Source of the DNA: Azospirillum soli
GTDB taxonomy: Bacteria > Pseudomonadota > Alphaproteobacteria > Azospirillales > Azospirillaceae
Reading direction: 5' to 3'
DNA: 64,000 nucleotides
Assembly (NCBI RefSeq): GCF_017876165.1
Contig: NZ_JAGINQ010000002.1
Span: 248,001 to 312,000 of the forward strand
Part shown: positions 46,213 through 55,916 of the stretch, one piece after another
Layout: every line of letters starts with the position of its first letter
Position numbering within the stretch: the stretch's first letter is position 1
Notes under the pieces: generated by a model
Seen by the model: the letters and a program-made list of their open reading frames with translations, nothing else
The model's database searches: none
What the model was told of the DNA's origin: nothing
Program-made: the position numbers and the translations under genes

Positions 46213-47160
46213 ATGGCCATCGACGCTCTTACCCAGGACGCTTCCGCCGCCATGCGGCCGGTCCAGCGCGAGCGGTCGTCGGCACCGGTCACCTACGAGG
46301 CCTGGAGCGACCGGACGCCCGACGTCGAAGGGAACATGTCCTTTTGGGACTTCCTCGACGTCATCAACCCGCTGCAGCACATCCCGATCGTCAACCACAT
46401 CTACCGCGAGGTCACCGGCGACACGATCCAGCCCTCCTCCAAGGTGATGGGCGGCATCCTGTTCGGTGGCGTGATCGGCGGCATGGCATCCCTGGCCAAC
46501 GCGGTCGTGGAAGAGGCGAACGGCAAGGATCTCGGCGGTCAGGTCATGGCTTCGCTCGGCTTCGGTGGGGGTGACCATCCCGCCCCCGCCGTGGCTGTCG
46601 CGGCGCGTGCGGAGGGTCCGGCGCAGGCCGGATCCTCCGCGGTGCCGAACGCCCAGATGCCGAACGCTCAGCCGGGGCAGCATCCGTTGGCTTCCGCCGA
46701 GGCTCCCCGTTCCGCCGACCAACCGATCCGCCTGACCGCCAGCGCAGCCCCGCCGGCCGGCGCAAAGGCCGCAAGCGGTGCGATCGGCAGCGCCAATCCC
46801 GGTTCCCAGGTTGGGGCGCAGCTGGCCGCTCAGCAGTTGATGGGCAGCGCACCGCGCGACGCGTTGACCGCTGGAAACGTCCCGCATCCGTCACGCATGC
46901 CGGCCCGCGACACGGTGCTGGCGAACACGATGCAGGCCAAGCACACGGTGCCCAGGCACGCGGCCCCGCTGCCGGGCGCCACCGCCGCCACGGCGCAGAA
47001 CGCGGTCAGCGGCGAAGCCGCGAATGGACAGACTCCAAATGGCCCGACGCCGGTGTCGCCGGACATGCTTTCCGAGACGATGATGCGTAATCTGGCCAAG
47101 TATGAGCAGAGCCGGAAGGCCGCCCAATCGGCGGCGCCGAACCTGCGCGTGTCGAGCTGA
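46213..47160 (+). CDS. Unknown protein expressed from a sigma-54 promoter
   Basis: A 315-residue protein without a recognised family. Residues 40-75 (MSFWDFLDVINPLQHIPIVNHIYREVTGD) look conserved and folded. Residues 78-98 (KVMGGILFGGVIGGMASLANAV) are a glycine-zipper-type hydrophobic segment. From 120 to about 290 the chain is low-complexity, rich in Ala, Pro, Gln and Asn, and ends with a short helix (SETMMRNLAKYEQSRKAA). No signal peptide is evident. The L,D-transpeptidase gene begins 26 bp downstream and is probably on the same transcript. Nitrogen or flagellar control is implied only by the promoter type. Confidence 0.8.
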   Translation: MAIDALTQDASAAMRPVQRERSSAPVTYEAWSDRTPDVEGNMSFWDFLDVINPLQHIPIVNHIYREVTGDTIQPSSKVMGGILFGGVIGGMASLANAVVEEANGKDLGGQVMASLGFGGGDHPAPAVAVAARAEGPAQAGSSAVPNAQMPNAQPGQHPLASAEAPRSADQPIRLTASAAPPAGAKAASGAIGSANPGSQVGAQLAAQQLMGSAPRDALTAGNVPHPSRMPARDTVLANTMQAKHTVPRHAAPLPGATAATAQNAVSGEAANGQTPNGPTPVSPDMLSETMMRNLAKYEQSRKAAQSAAPNLRVSS

Positions 47161-47186
47161 CGGACGAAACCCCGGACGGTCATATC

Positions 47187-47702
47187 ATGGAGATCACGGT
47201 TCACCCTTGCGGCCAATTGATCTGGCCGGGCGGGTCGTTCCGCTGCGCGCTGGGACGCGGCGGCGTGCGGGCCGACAAGCGGGAGGGCGACGGCGCCACC
47301 CCGGTCGGCCGCTTCGCGCTGCGCCGCGTGCTGTGGCGGGCCGACCGGCTGGAACGGCCGGAAACCGGGCTTCCCGTGTCGCCCATCGCCCCCGACGACG
47401 GCTGGTGCGACGCCCCCGAAGACCCCGCCTACAACCGCCCGGTCAAGCGTCCCTATCCCGCCAGCCACGAGGAACTGTGGCGCGAGGATCACGTCTACGA
47501 CGTCATCGTGGTGATGGGGCACAACGACGATCCGGTCGTGCCGGGGCAGGGCAGCGCCGTGTTCATGCACGTCGCGAGGCCCGATTGGGAGCCGACGGCC
47601 GGCTGCATCGCGCTCCCGCTGCCGGACCTGCTGCGGCTTCTGAAGGATTGCGGGCCGGACACGGCGTTGACCGTGCTCGACCCCAATGAAGCTCAGACCT
47701 GA
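47187..47702 (+). CDS. L,D-transpeptidase (YkuD domain)
   Basis: A 171-residue YkuD-fold protein. The catalytic motif is complete: His128 in AVFMHVA and Cys140 in PTAGCIAL, with the preceding GHNDDP loop. YkuD enzymes join peptidoglycan stems through 3-3 links or attach proteins to the wall. There is no clear signal peptide, which is odd for a periplasmic enzyme but is common in this short L,D-transpeptidase group. It lies 26 bp after the sigma-54-controlled unknown gene and converges on the YggS-family gene. Confidence 0.9.
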   Translation: MEITVHPCGQLIWPGGSFRCALGRGGVRADKREGDGATPVGRFALRRVLWRADRLERPETGLPVSPIAPDDGWCDAPEDPAYNRPVKRPYPASHEELWREDHVYDVIVVMGHNDDPVVPGQGSAVFMHVARPDWEPTAGCIALPLPDLLRLLKDCGPDTALTVLDPNEAQT

Positions 47703-47708
47703 CGAGGC

Positions 47709-48419
47709 TCAGGCGGCCGGGTAGGGACGGGCGCCGAAGATCGCCGTGCCGACGCGCACATGCGTCGCGCCGAACCGGATGGCCGTCTCGTAATCGCCGC
47801 TCATCCCCATGCTGACCTCGGGCAGGCCAGCGCGGCGAGCCATTTCGGCCAGAAGGGCGAAGTGCATGGCCGGCTCCTCGTCCACCGGCGGGATGCACAT
47901 CAGGCCGGTCACCGGCAGATTCCAGGTGTCGCGGCAGGCAGCCAAGAAGGCTTCGACCTCGCGCGGGGGAATGCCGGCCTTCTGGGGCTCCTCGCCGGTG
48001 TTGACCTCGATCAGACAGCGCGGGCGGCGGCCCGACTTCGCCATCTCGGATGCCAGCGCCTCGGCCAGCTTCGGGCGGTCCACCGTCTGGATCACGTCGA
48101 ACAGGGCAACGGCCTCCTTGACCTTGTTGGTCTGGAGCGGACCGATCAGGTGCAGTTCCAGGTCGGGGAACCGCTCCTTCAGGTCCGGGAACTTGCCCTT
48201 GGCCTCCTGCACGCGGTTCTCGCCGAAGACGCGCTGGCCGGCGGCGAGGGCTTCTTCCACCGCTTCAGCCGGGTGGGTCTTGGACACGGCGACCAGCGTC
48301 ACGGCGCCGGAGTCGCGGCCACTGGCGGCGCAGGTGTCGGCGATGGACCGGCGCACCGCCTGCAGGCGGGCGGTTACGGTTTCGCCCATGGCGTCCTGTT
48401 GGGCATGCGAGGCGGTCAT
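47709..48419 (-). CDS. YggS-family pyridoxal phosphate homeostasis protein
   Basis: A 236-residue fold-type III PLP-binding protein. The PLP lysine is in LVAVSKTHPAE, followed by FGENRVQEAKGK, HLIGPLQTNK, EVNTGEEPQKAG, and the phosphate-binding SMGMSGDYETAIRFGATHVRVGTAIFG. These proteins maintain PLP levels and are not known to catalyse a reaction. The ATG at 48419 has GGGAGG upstream; MGETVTAR at 48389 is a shorter alternative. In proteobacteria the gene is often near proC or type IV pilus genes, which is not the case here. Confidence 0.93.
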   Translation of the reverse strand: MTASHAQQDAMGETVTARLQAVRRSIADTCAASGRDSGAVTLVAVSKTHPAEAVEEALAAGQRVFGENRVQEAKGKFPDLKERFPDLELHLIGPLQTNKVKEAVALFDVIQTVDRPKLAEALASEMAKSGRRPRCLIEVNTGEEPQKAGIPPREVEAFLAACRDTWNLPVTGLMCIPPVDEEPAMHFALLAEMARRAGLPEVSMGMSGDYETAIRFGATHVRVGTAIFGARPYPAA

Positions 48420-48513
48420 GACGGCCCTCCCGTTCTTCGGTCGCCGGTGTACACCGGCCGGTCGGCGTGGTAACGGACGGTCCAGCGAAACGCAAGCACC
48501 GCGAGGAGAAGAC

Positions 48514-49026
48514 ATGCGTGGTTGGATGCGTCCCCTGATGACCTCGACCATGGCAAGCTTGACCATGGCGGCCCTGATGCTGGTGGCCGGAAACGCCTTT
48601 GCTCAGGATGCGGAGAAGGCTCCGGCAGCCAAGGCGCCGCCGAAGACGATGAGCGTCTCGCCCATGGCGCAGGTGCCCTTCCCCGAACAGCCTTTCCCGT
48701 TGCGCGATGACGGCAGCTACAAGGCCTTCCTGGAGAAGATCGCCGCCGATGTCGGCCGCCGTTGCAGCAAGCAGGAGAACTACGGCTGGGAGTTCCGCAA
48801 GGGCGACCAGGAGAAGATGGACCGCATCTTCCAGTCCACCATGGCCTCCTTCGAACAGAACGGCTGGCTGACCGGACCGGTCAAGGCCCGCTCCATCCAG
48901 GATCCGGAAACCACCGCCTATCTGGCGGACAAGGACAAGCGGCGCCTTTTGATGGTGTGGGTCCCGATGTCCGATGCCGCCATGATGATCATGTGCGAAA
49001 CCGAGGGGCCGGCGACCAAGAAGTAG
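48514..49026 (+). CDS. Small secreted protein of unknown function
   Basis: A 170-residue protein with an N-terminal export signal (TMASLTMAALMLVAGNAFAQ, cleavage probably after AFA). GAGGAGAA eight bases upstream fixes the ATG at 48514. The mature part has ENYGWEFRKGDQEKMDRIFQSTMASFEQNGW and ends RLLMVWVPMSDAAMMIMCETEG; two cysteines could form a disulfide. I do not recognise the family. It stands alone between divergent yggS and the porin, followed by a strong two-way terminator. Confidence 0.8.
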   Translation: MRGWMRPLMTSTMASLTMAALMLVAGNAFAQDAEKAPAAKAPPKTMSVSPMAQVPFPEQPFPLRDDGSYKAFLEKIAADVGRRCSKQENYGWEFRKGDQEKMDRIFQSTMASFEQNGWLTGPVKARSIQDPETTAYLADKDKRRLLMVWVPMSDAAMMIMCETEGPATKK

Positions 49027-49070
49027 TCTCCTGCTCGTTGTTCTGGGCATCGTTCTGGGCCGGACAAAAG

Positions 49071-49104
49071 AAAACGGCGGCGGAAAATTTCCGCCGCCGT
49101 TTTT
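49071..49104. terminator. Bidirectional rho-independent terminator
   Basis: AAAACGGCGGCGGAAA pairs with TTTCCGCCGCCGTTTT: a long perfect stem with A-run and T-run on either side. It ends both the secreted-protein gene and the convergent porin gene. Confidence 0.93.
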
Positions 49105-49123
49105 GCTGGTGCCGCTGGCTCGA

Positions 49124-50287
49124 TTAGAAAGCCAAGCGGGTGTCGATCATGATGATGTGCGCGCGGTCGTCCAGGTTGACGCCGCCGGTCAGAGCCGGAT
49201 CCAGCTTCGAGTCGAGGTCGACGTAGCTGTACTCCAGACCGGTGGTCAGGCCCGGAGCGACGGTGTAGGTCACGCCGGCCTGATAGATGTCGGCCTTGAC
49301 CGGAACCGAGGCGGTCAGGCTGTCGTTGCCGCGCGAGTGCGAGTAGTTGGCGGCCAGGATGAACGGGCCGGTGGTGTACTGCGCGCCGATGAGCAGGACG
49401 TCCTGCTTCTCCTTGAAGGCGGCGGTCTTGTCGTAGCCGCTCTTGCCGCTGTAGGCGTAGCTGGCGCCGACCTTGAAGCCGGCATAGCCGACGTTGGCGC
49501 CGACATGGACCGAGTTCAGATCCTCGAAGCGGGCGGCGGCAGCGCCGACGCCGTCATCGACCGACTCACCGAACTGATAAAAGGCGCTGGCTTCGACCGC
49601 GATGGCGCCGAACTCGTTCTTGTAGATGCCGCCGACCTCGACCACGTCCTGGAAGACGCCGTAGCCGCCGTTGTTCTTCACGCGGTTGACCGACTGGTTC
49701 ACGTCGCCGGTGCGCGGCATGTAGGAAGCGCCAGCCTGGAAGCCCGCGAAGATCGGAGTCAGGTAGATGATCTTGGTGCCGGCATCGCCCGAGGCGAAGG
49801 CGCGGAAGTTGTTGGTGGTCGTCGGCAGCAGGTCGTAGGTGGTCGAGCCGTTCAGGAAGTAAACGGTGTTGTTGTCCGGACCGCCGGCGATGCCCTCGAC
49901 GTTCGGGCCGATGATGCCGTACTCGTCCGACAGACCGTTGATCACGCCGGCCTGGATGGTGCCGAAGGTGCCGTTGGCGAAGATGAAGGCGCGGTCGCCG
50001 GTGACGCCGGTGCCGGTCTGCGACGCGTTGCCGTTGCCGGTGCGGATGCGGACGCGGCCGCCGTACTCAAGACCGTTGTCGGCCTTGGCGGTCGGGGTGA
50101 TGACCAGGCGATAGCGGTTGGAGAAGTCGGTCGAGCGCAGACCGGTGTCGCGCTTCTGATCGACGTAAGCGCCCTGGAAGAAGGCGTCGCCACCGATGAC
50201 CACGTCGAACTTGGACTGGGCGGACGCGGTGCCGCAGCCGGCGGCAAGGGCAAGAGCGGCGCAGCCGATGACGAGAGAACGCTTCAT
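49124..50287 (-). CDS. Outer-membrane porin (first of two tandem paralogues)
   Basis: A 387-residue outer-membrane beta-barrel. After the signal (MKRSLVIGCAALALAAGCGTASAQ) it has alternating strands typical of Gram-negative porins, such as KADNGLEYGGRVRIR, GDRAFIFANGTFGTIQAG, and a C-terminal strand ending in Phe (IIMIDTRLAF), the signal for BAM insertion. It is closely related to the gene at 50588-51811. AAGG precedes the ATG. A terminator on its left and palindromes on its right suggest a separately regulated single gene. Confidence 0.92.
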   Translation of the reverse strand: MKRSLVIGCAALALAAGCGTASAQSKFDVVIGGDAFFQGAYVDQKRDTGLRSTDFSNRYRLVITPTAKADNGLEYGGRVRIRTGNGNASQTGTGVTGDRAFIFANGTFGTIQAGVINGLSDEYGIIGPNVEGIAGGPDNNTVYFLNGSTTYDLLPTTTNNFRAFASGDAGTKIIYLTPIFAGFQAGASYMPRTGDVNQSVNRVKNNGGYGVFQDVVEVGGIYKNEFGAIAVEASAFYQFGESVDDGVGAAAARFEDLNSVHVGANVGYAGFKVGASYAYSGKSGYDKTAAFKEKQDVLLIGAQYTTGPFILAANYSHSRGNDSLTASVPVKADIYQAGVTYTVAPGLTTGLEYSYVDLDSKLDPALTGGVNLDDRAHIIMIDTRLAF

Positions 50288-50401
50288 GGATGATCCATCC
50301 TTCTGGCAGGCGGCCCCGGCAAGGGGGCTAAACGGTTGTGCTTCCCGTTCTTGACTTAAACCGGCGCCCGTAGGACCGGCAAGCGGCTTTCCTGCAAGAA
50401 A

Positions 50402-50418
50402 GTGTAGTGACGCTACAC
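50402..50418. promoter_or_regulatory. Operator-like palindrome upstream of the first porin
   Basis: GTGTAG-tgacg-CTACAC has perfect 6-bp arms, about 115 bp upstream of the porin ATG. An AT-rich dyad TGAAATCA-n-TGATTTTCA follows at 50449-50470. Both sit in the only AT-rich stretch of the region, where the porin promoter is expected. Confidence 0.45.
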
Positions 50419-50534
50419 CGTTGCATCCGCGCCACATAGATAACTCTTTGAAATCAAACGATGATTTTCATTTGCTGCGAAAATAGCACATTCCGCGCTC
50501 AAAATTTCAGCAAATTGCCCGCCATATAGGCATG

Positions 50535-50571
50535 AAAAAAGGGCGGTGGCCGAAGCCACCGCCCTTCTTTT
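50535..50571 (-). terminator. Rho-independent terminator of the second porin gene
   Basis: On the minus strand GGGCGGTGGC-ttcg-GCCACCGCCC is followed by TTTTTT; a TTCG tetraloop caps the ten-base stem. It lies 17 bp after the porin stop. Confidence 0.93.
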
Positions 50572-50587
50572 CGCGAACGACCTTGGC

Positions 50588-51811
50588 TTAGAACGCCAGG
50601 ACCGAGCGGACGAGGAACACGTGACCCTCGTCGTCCGGCGAACCGGAAGCAACGGTGGCCAGCTTGTCGCTGTCGGCCTTGAAGAAGTCGTACTGAGCCT
50701 GCAGGGTCAGGCCCGGAGCGACGGTGTAACCGGCGCCGATCTCGTAGACCTCAAGCTTGCGCTTGCCGGCGATGAGGGTCGAGCCCGCATCCTGACCGTA
50801 CTTGTAGTTGGCGCCGACAACGATCGGGCCAGCGGTGTACTGGACACCAGCGGTCCAGGTGCTGGTCTTCTCGGTGAAGCGGCCGGCGATCTGGTTCTGG
50901 CCCGACTTGCCGAAGTCGGTGTAGCTGCCGCCGACGGCGAAGCCGGCGTAGCCGACCTGGGCGCCGATCTGCCAGGCGTTCAGGTCCTTGAAGTTGTCGG
51001 TCGCGCCGGTGCTGTCGGCGGCCTCACCCCAGAAGTAACCAGCGCTGGCCTTCACGGCAAAGCCGGCGAAGGTGTTGCTGTAGTTCGCACCGACTTCGAC
51101 CAGATCCTGGAAGGAGCTGGTGGCCTGGGCGCCGGCAACGCTGCCAACCTTCACGCGGTTGACGTCCTGGTTGTAGGAGTCGTTGCGCGGGGTGTAGCTG
51201 GCGCCGAGCTGCACGCCGGCGAAGCGCGGCGAGTAGTAGACGATCTTCGTCGCGTTGCCTTCCGGCGTCAGCGACGGCCACACGATGCTGCTGCCGCCGT
51301 TGATGGCCGGAGCAATGCCGCCGTTCACGTCGGCGCCGACGAAACGGGTCGCGCCGCCACCGGTCTGCGCACCGGCGGAGCCGGCGGCGCCACCGACCCA
51401 GTTGATCACGCGATCAACGAGGGCGAGCGGCAGGTAGTCGGTCGGAGCCGAAATGTAGGTGTCGTCGTTGAACGAGTTGGTCACGCCGAGGTTGACGCGG
51501 CCGAAGGTGCCCTGCGCGAAGATGAAGGCGCGGTCGCCGGTCACGCCGGTGTTGGTGCCAGCGGCGCGGATACGGACGCGACCGCCGTACTCGAGACCGT
51601 TGTCAGCCTTCGCGGTCGGGATGATGTTGACGCGGAAGCGGTTCTGGAACTCGGTCGAGCGCAGACCATTGTCCAGGTCCTGATCGACGAAGCCAGCCTC
51701 GAAGTAGGCGTCGCCGCCGACCTTCACCTCAAACTTGGCCTGGGCGTTAGCCGCGCCGGCACCCATCGCCAGAGCAACGGCGGCGCAGCCCGCCAGCAGA
51801 TACCGATTCAT
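50588..51811 (-). CDS. Outer-membrane porin (second of two tandem paralogues)
   Basis: A 407-residue porin. The signal is MNRYLLAGCAAVALAMGAGAANAQ; the mature part shares KADNGLEYGGRVRIR and GVTGDRAFIFAQGTFGRVNLG with the neighbour porin and ends HVFLVRSVLAF with the terminal Phe. GGAGG eight bases upstream fixes the ATG at 51811 over a slightly longer form. Differences between the paralogues concentrate in loop regions, as expected for pores with different selectivity. It has its own terminator, so the two porins are not one transcript. Confidence 0.92.
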   Translation of the reverse strand: MNRYLLAGCAAVALAMGAGAANAQAKFEVKVGGDAYFEAGFVDQDLDNGLRSTEFQNRFRVNIIPTAKADNGLEYGGRVRIRAAGTNTGVTGDRAFIFAQGTFGRVNLGVTNSFNDDTYISAPTDYLPLALVDRVINWVGGAAGSAGAQTGGGATRFVGADVNGGIAPAINGGSSIVWPSLTPEGNATKIVYYSPRFAGVQLGASYTPRNDSYNQDVNRVKVGSVAGAQATSSFQDLVEVGANYSNTFAGFAVKASAGYFWGEAADSTGATDNFKDLNAWQIGAQVGYAGFAVGGSYTDFGKSGQNQIAGRFTEKTSTWTAGVQYTAGPIVVGANYKYGQDAGSTLIAGKRKLEVYEIGAGYTVAPGLTLQAQYDFFKADSDKLATVASGSPDDEGHVFLVRSVLAF

Positions 51812-52158
51812 GATTGTTGCCTCCATCCTGGCAGCAGAATATTCAGCCGGGTTTACTTCCTGGCTAGGAATGTCCTACGCACCTGAACGGACGCCAGCAA
51901 GCCGGAAATCGAAAAAATGCTGCTTTGATGGAACAGTGTGTCCGACGGAGCACAGTTCATCAGGGCACCGGACACGGCTTCCGGCAACGCTCCCCGCAAG
52001 GCTTCGGCAGGGTTGCCACGGTGGCGCCATTATATGGTTGCGCCCTACGGCCATGGCGCATCGCCTGTTGCGCGTGGCTGGCCTTTTATGGTCTTTTCAC
52101 CGGCACCGCCCACGCCCCGTGCGCGGTACTCCGATTTTATTGACCCAGGTTCACGACC
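51812..52158. other. Divergent promoter region between the second porin and the DUF3576 lipoprotein genes
   Basis: No gene is apparent in these 347 bp. GGCGCCAT-tat-ATGGTTGCGCC at 52024-52044 is an imperfect dyad around an AT core and could be an operator. The part next to the porin includes GGAGGCAAC, the porin ribosome-binding site. Confidence 0.35.
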
Positions 52159-52701
52159 ATGCGCCGTTTCCGTGCCCTTCGCCTAGCCTCCGTCGCGATC
52201 ATGGCGTCGCTCGCCGTCACCGGCTGCTCCAGCTGGGGCGGAAAGACCGAGACGGTCGAGGACCAGATGAAGCAGAGGGAGTACAAATTCGGCAGCCTGC
52301 TCGGCACCGAAGGCGGCTTCAACCTGTTCGGCAAGAACAAGCGCGGTGGCGCGGACCAGGGCGACCCCAACGGCATCGGCGTCAACAGCTTCCTGTGGCG
52401 CGCCTCGCTCGACACGCTGTCCTTCATGCCGATCGTCTCGGCCGACCCGTTCGGCGGCGTCATCCTGACCGACTGGTATTCCCCGCCGGACGCGCCGAAC
52501 GAGCGCTTCAAGGTCAACCTCTACATCATGGACCGCCAGCTGCGCGCCGACGGCGTGCGCGTCGCGGTCTTCAAGCAGCAGCGCAACGGCAACGACTGGC
52601 GCGACACCAACGTCGGCTCCGACACCGCCGGCACGCTGGAGGACGCGGTGCTGACCCGCGCCCGTCAGCTGCGCGTGGCGCAGGCCTCGGCGTCGCGCTG
52701 A
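52159..52701 (+). CDS. DUF3576-family lipoprotein
   Basis: A 180-residue lipoprotein: signal MRRFRALRLASVAIMASLAVTGC with a lipobox (AVTGC, Cys23). The conserved domain contains GIGVNSFLWRASLDTLSFMPIVSADPFGGVILTDWYSPPD, matching DUF3576 of alphaproteobacteria. Function is unknown, but the gene is very often found just before leuS, lptE and holA, as here, suggesting an outer-membrane-related role. A terminator separates it from leuS. Confidence 0.9.
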   Translation: MRRFRALRLASVAIMASLAVTGCSSWGGKTETVEDQMKQREYKFGSLLGTEGGFNLFGKNKRGGADQGDPNGIGVNSFLWRASLDTLSFMPIVSADPFGGVILTDWYSPPDAPNERFKVNLYIMDRQLRADGVRVAVFKQQRNGNDWRDTNVGSDTAGTLEDAVLTRARQLRVAQASASR

Positions 52702-52722
52702 TCGCCGCTGTCAAGCGATGAG

Positions 52723-52764
52723 GGCTCCGGCGGCTTTCGAACGGCCGCCGGAGCCATAATTTTA
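52723..52764 (+). terminator. Rho-independent terminator after the DUF3576 gene
   Basis: GGCTCCGGCGGC and GCCGCCGGAGCC form a perfect 12-bp stem with a nine-base loop, followed by ATAATTTTA. Confidence 0.85.
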
Positions 52765-52799
52765 GAGCCTCCCAAACACATCAAACGGCGTTTGCGGTC

Positions 52800-55370
52800 A
52801 TGTCGCGTTACAATGTCAAGGAAACCGAGGCGAAGTGGCAGGGCGTGTGGGAGCAGCAGGGCTGCTTCACCGCGCGCGAGGACGCTTCCCGGCCCAAGTA
52901 CTATGTGCTGGAGATGTTCCCCTATCCGTCGGGGCGCATCCACATGGGCCACGTCCGCAACTACACCATCGGCGACGTGATCGCGCGCTTCAAGCGCGCC
53001 AAGGGCTTTAACGTCCTGCACCCGATGGGCTGGGACGCCTTCGGCCTGCCGGCGGAGAACGCCGCGCTGGAGAAGAAGGTCCACCCCGCCAAGTGGACGC
53101 GCGAGAACATCGCGACCATGCGCGGGCAGCTGAAGACGATGGGCCTGTCCATCGACTGGGACCGCGAGGTTGCCACCTGCGACGTGGAGTATTACCGCCA
53201 CGAGCAGAAGATGTTCCTGGACTTCCTGAAGGCGGGCTTGGCCTACCGCAAGGAGTCCTGGGTCAACTGGGACCCGGTGGACAACACCGTTCTCGCCAAC
53301 GAGCAGGTGATCGACGGCCGCGGCTGGCGCACCGGCGCGCTGGTGGAGAAGCGCAAGCTGTCCCAGTGGTTCCTGAAGATCACCCACTTCGCCGAGGAAC
53401 TGCTGCAAGGGCTGGAGACGCTGGACCGCTGGCCGGAACGCGTCCGCCTGATGCAGGAGAACTGGATCGGCAAGTCCACCGGCGTGCGCTTCCGCTTCGA
53501 CGTCAAGGGCCGCGAGGACAAGCTGGAGGTCTTCACGACCCGGCCCGACACGCTGTTCGGTGCGTCCTTCGCCGCCATCTCCCCCAACCACCCGCTGGCC
53601 GCCGAACTGGCCTCCGGTAACCCGGCCTTGGCCGAGTTCATCGCGGAATGCAACCGCCTGGGCACCAGCGAGGAAGCGATCGAGACGGCGGAGAAGCGGG
53701 GCTTCGACACCGGTCTGAAGGTCGTGCACCCGTTCGACCCGAATTGGGAACTGCCGGTCTATGTCGCGAACTTCGTGCTGATGGAATACGGCACCGGCGC
53801 CATCTTCGGCTGCCCGGCGCACGACCAGCGCGACCTGGACTTCGCCCGCAAGTATGGCCTGCCGGTCAAGCCGGTGGTCATCCCAGCGGACGCCGATCCG
53901 GCGGCCTTCGCGGTCGGCGACGAGGCCTACACCGGCCCCGGCCTGCTGCGCAATTCGGCGTTCCTGGACGGGCTTGAGGTCGAGGCCGCCAAGCAGGAGG
54001 TCGGCAAGCGCCTGGAGGCGGTGGGGCAGGGCGAGCGCACCACCCAGTACCGCCTGCGCGACTGGGGCGTGTCCCGTCAGCGCTATTGGGGCTGCCCGAT
54101 TCCGGTCATCCATTGCGAGAGCTGCGGCATCGTCCCGGTTCCGGAGCAGGACCTGCCGGTCGTGCTGCCCGAGGACGTGACCTTCGACAAGCCCGGCAAC
54201 CCGCTGGCCCACCACCCGACCTGGAAGCACACGACCTGCCCGAGCTGCGGCAAGGCGGCGGTGCGCGAGACCGACACCTTCGACACCTTCATCGAGTCGA
54301 GCTGGTATTTCGCCCGCTTCTGCTCGCCCAAGGTCGAGGATCAGGCTTTCACGCGCGAGGCGGTGGACTACTGGCTGGCGGTGGACCAGTACATCGGCGG
54401 CATCGAGCACGCCGTGCTGCACCTGCTCTATTCCCGCTTCTGGACGCGGGCGATGAAGCAGTGCGGCTATCTGAACGTGGAGGAGCCGTTCGCCGGCCTC
54501 TTCACCCAGGGCATGGTCAACCACGAGACCTACAAGGACGCGGGAACCGGCGCCTGGCTGGCCCCAACCGACATCCAGAAGACCGAGGCGGGCCAGTACG
54601 TCCGCACCGACAACGGCGCGCCGGTGAATGTCGGCCGCGTCGAGAAGATGTCGAAGTCCAAGAAGAACGTGGTGGACCCGGCGCACATCATCGGCACCTA
54701 CGGCGCCGATGCCGCCCGCCTGTTCATGCTGTCCGACAGCCCGCCCGAGCGCGACCTGGAGTGGACCGAGGCCGGCATCGACGGCGCCTGGCGCTACATC
54801 AACCGCCTGTGGCGCATGATCACCGAAGTTCCGGTGGAGCTGCCGCCGGTTGGCGCCGCCAAGCCCGACGCGATCAGCGAGAAGGGCGAGGCGGCCCGCC
54901 GTCTGGTCCACAAGACCATCGCCGGCGTGTCCGAGGATCTCGACAAGTTCCGCTTCAACAAGGCCGTCGCCCGCGTGCGCGAACTGTCCAACGCTCTCGC
55001 CGAGCTGGACGGCAAGGGCACCGGTGAGGCGTGGGTCCTGCGCGAAGGCTATGAGACCATCGTCCGTCTGGTCGGCCCGATGATGCCGCACCTGGGCGAG
55101 GAGCTGTGGGCGCAGCTGGGCCACACCACGCTGCTCGCCGACCAGCCCTGGCCGGAGGCCGACGCCGCCCTGGTGGTGGAGGACACGGTCACCATCCCGG
55201 TGCAGGTCAACGGCAAGCTGCGCGCCACGCTGGAACTGCCGCGCGACATGGCCAAGGACGCCGCCGAGCAGGCCGCCCTGGCCGACGCCAACGTCCAGCG
55301 TGCGTTGGAAGGCAAGCCGGTGCGCAAGATCGTCGTCGTCCCGAACCGGGTGATCAATGTCGTCGTCTGA
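52800..55370 (+). CDS. leuS: Leucyl-tRNA synthetase
   Basis: An 856-residue class I aminoacyl-tRNA synthetase, about the usual bacterial length (860). The HIGH-type motif reads HMGH ([15 protein letters not shown], near residue 45) and the KMSKS motif is intact ([10 protein letters not shown], near 620). The CP1 editing domain with [12 protein letters not shown] and the anticodon domain with ARRLVHKTI are present. It charges tRNA-Leu. The last 14 bases overlap lptE, implying coupled translation. Confidence 0.98.
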   Translation: MSRYNVKETEAKWQGVWEQQGCFTAREDASRPKYYVLEMFPYPSGRIHMGHVRNYTIGDVIARFKRAKGFNVLHPMGWDAFGLPAENAALEKKVHPAKWTRENIATMRGQLKTMGLSIDWDREVATCDVEYYRHEQKMFLDFLKAGLAYRKESWVNWDPVDNTVLANEQVIDGRGWRTGALVEKRKLSQWFLKITHFAEELLQGLETLDRWPERVRLMQENWIGKSTGVRFRFDVKGREDKLEVFTTRPDTLFGASFAAISPNHPLAAELASGNPALAEFIAECNRLGTSEEAIETAEKRGFDTGLKVVHPFDPNWELPVYVANFVLMEYGTGAIFGCPAHDQRDLDFARKYGLPVKPVVIPADADPAAFAVGDEAYTGPGLLRNSAFLDGLEVEAAKQEVGKRLEAVGQGERTTQYRLRDWGVSRQRYWGCPIPVIHCESCGIVPVPEQDLPVVLPEDVTFDKPGNPLAHHPTWKHTTCPSCGKAAVRETDTFDTFIESSWYFARFCSPKVEDQAFTREAVDYWLAVDQYIGGIEHAVLHLLYSRFWTRAMKQCGYLNVEEPFAGLFTQGMVNHETYKDAGTGAWLAPTDIQKTEAGQYVRTDNGAPVNVGRVEKMSKSKKNVVDPAHIIGTYGADAARLFMLSDSPPERDLEWTEAGIDGAWRYINRLWRMITEVPVELPPVGAAKPDAISEKGEAARRLVHKTIAGVSEDLDKFRFNKAVARVRELSNALAELDGKGTGEAWVLREGYETIVRLVGPMMPHLGEELWAQLGHTTLLADQPWPEADAALVVEDTVTIPVQVNGKLRATLELPRDMAKDAAEQAALADANVQRALEGKPVRKIVVVPNRVINVVV

Positions 55371-55899
55371 TAAGAAGACATCCGATGCGACCAAAAGGCG
55401 GGGGCTTCTGGCCCTCGCCACCCTGGCTCCGCTGGCCCTGGCCGTCTCCGGTTGCGGTTTCCAGCCGCTGTACGGCGGCTCCGGCCCGAACAGCGTCGCC
55501 GCAAAGTTGGAGCAGGTGGACATCGCCCCGATCCCCGAGCGGTACGGCCAGCAGCTGCGCAACCTGCTGATCGACCGCTTCTACACGGATGGGCGGCCGG
55601 GCAATCCGCGCTACCGGCTGGACATGACCCTGACCTCGTCGGAGCAGAAGCTGGCCCTGCAGAAGGACGCCACCGCCGTGCGCGCCCAGCTGCTGGTGAA
55701 CGCGCCCTACCGGCTGGTGGACAACACGACCGGCAAGGTGGTCTTCCAGTCCAACGCCCGCTCCTACGTCAGCTACAACATCCTGGAGCAGCAGTACGCC
55801 GGCCTCGCCACGGTGGACAACGCCTACGACCGGGCGCTGCTGGAAATCTCCAACGACATCACCTCCCGCGTGTCGATGTTCCTGGGGCGCGGGTCCTGA
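55357..55899 (+). CDS. lptE: LPS-assembly lipoprotein LptE
   Basis: A 180-residue outer-membrane lipoprotein with the typical alphaproteobacterial pattern: a basic N-terminus, hydrophobic signal and lipobox (LAVSGC) followed by GFQPLYGG, the LptE hallmark. The later [29 protein letters not shown] strands fit the family. LptE plugs LptD and helps insert lipopolysaccharide. The start lies within leuS; leuS-lptE-holA is a conserved order. Confidence 0.93.
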   Translation: MSSSDKKTSDATKRRGLLALATLAPLALAVSGCGFQPLYGGSGPNSVAAKLEQVDIAPIPERYGQQLRNLLIDRFYTDGRPGNPRYRLDMTLTSSEQKLALQKDATAVRAQLLVNAPYRLVDNTTGKVVFQSNARSYVSYNILEQQYAGLATVDNAYDRALLEISNDITSRVSMFLGRGS

Positions 55900-55916
55900 A
55901 GAGGGGCGGGTAGCCC

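Noticed and set aside
52665-55562. Very long minus-strand reading frame opposite leuS
   Set aside because: It is antisense to a clear leuS gene with all motifs; its Arg/Gly/Val/Leu-rich translation has no known family. Long antisense frames are usual at this GC content.
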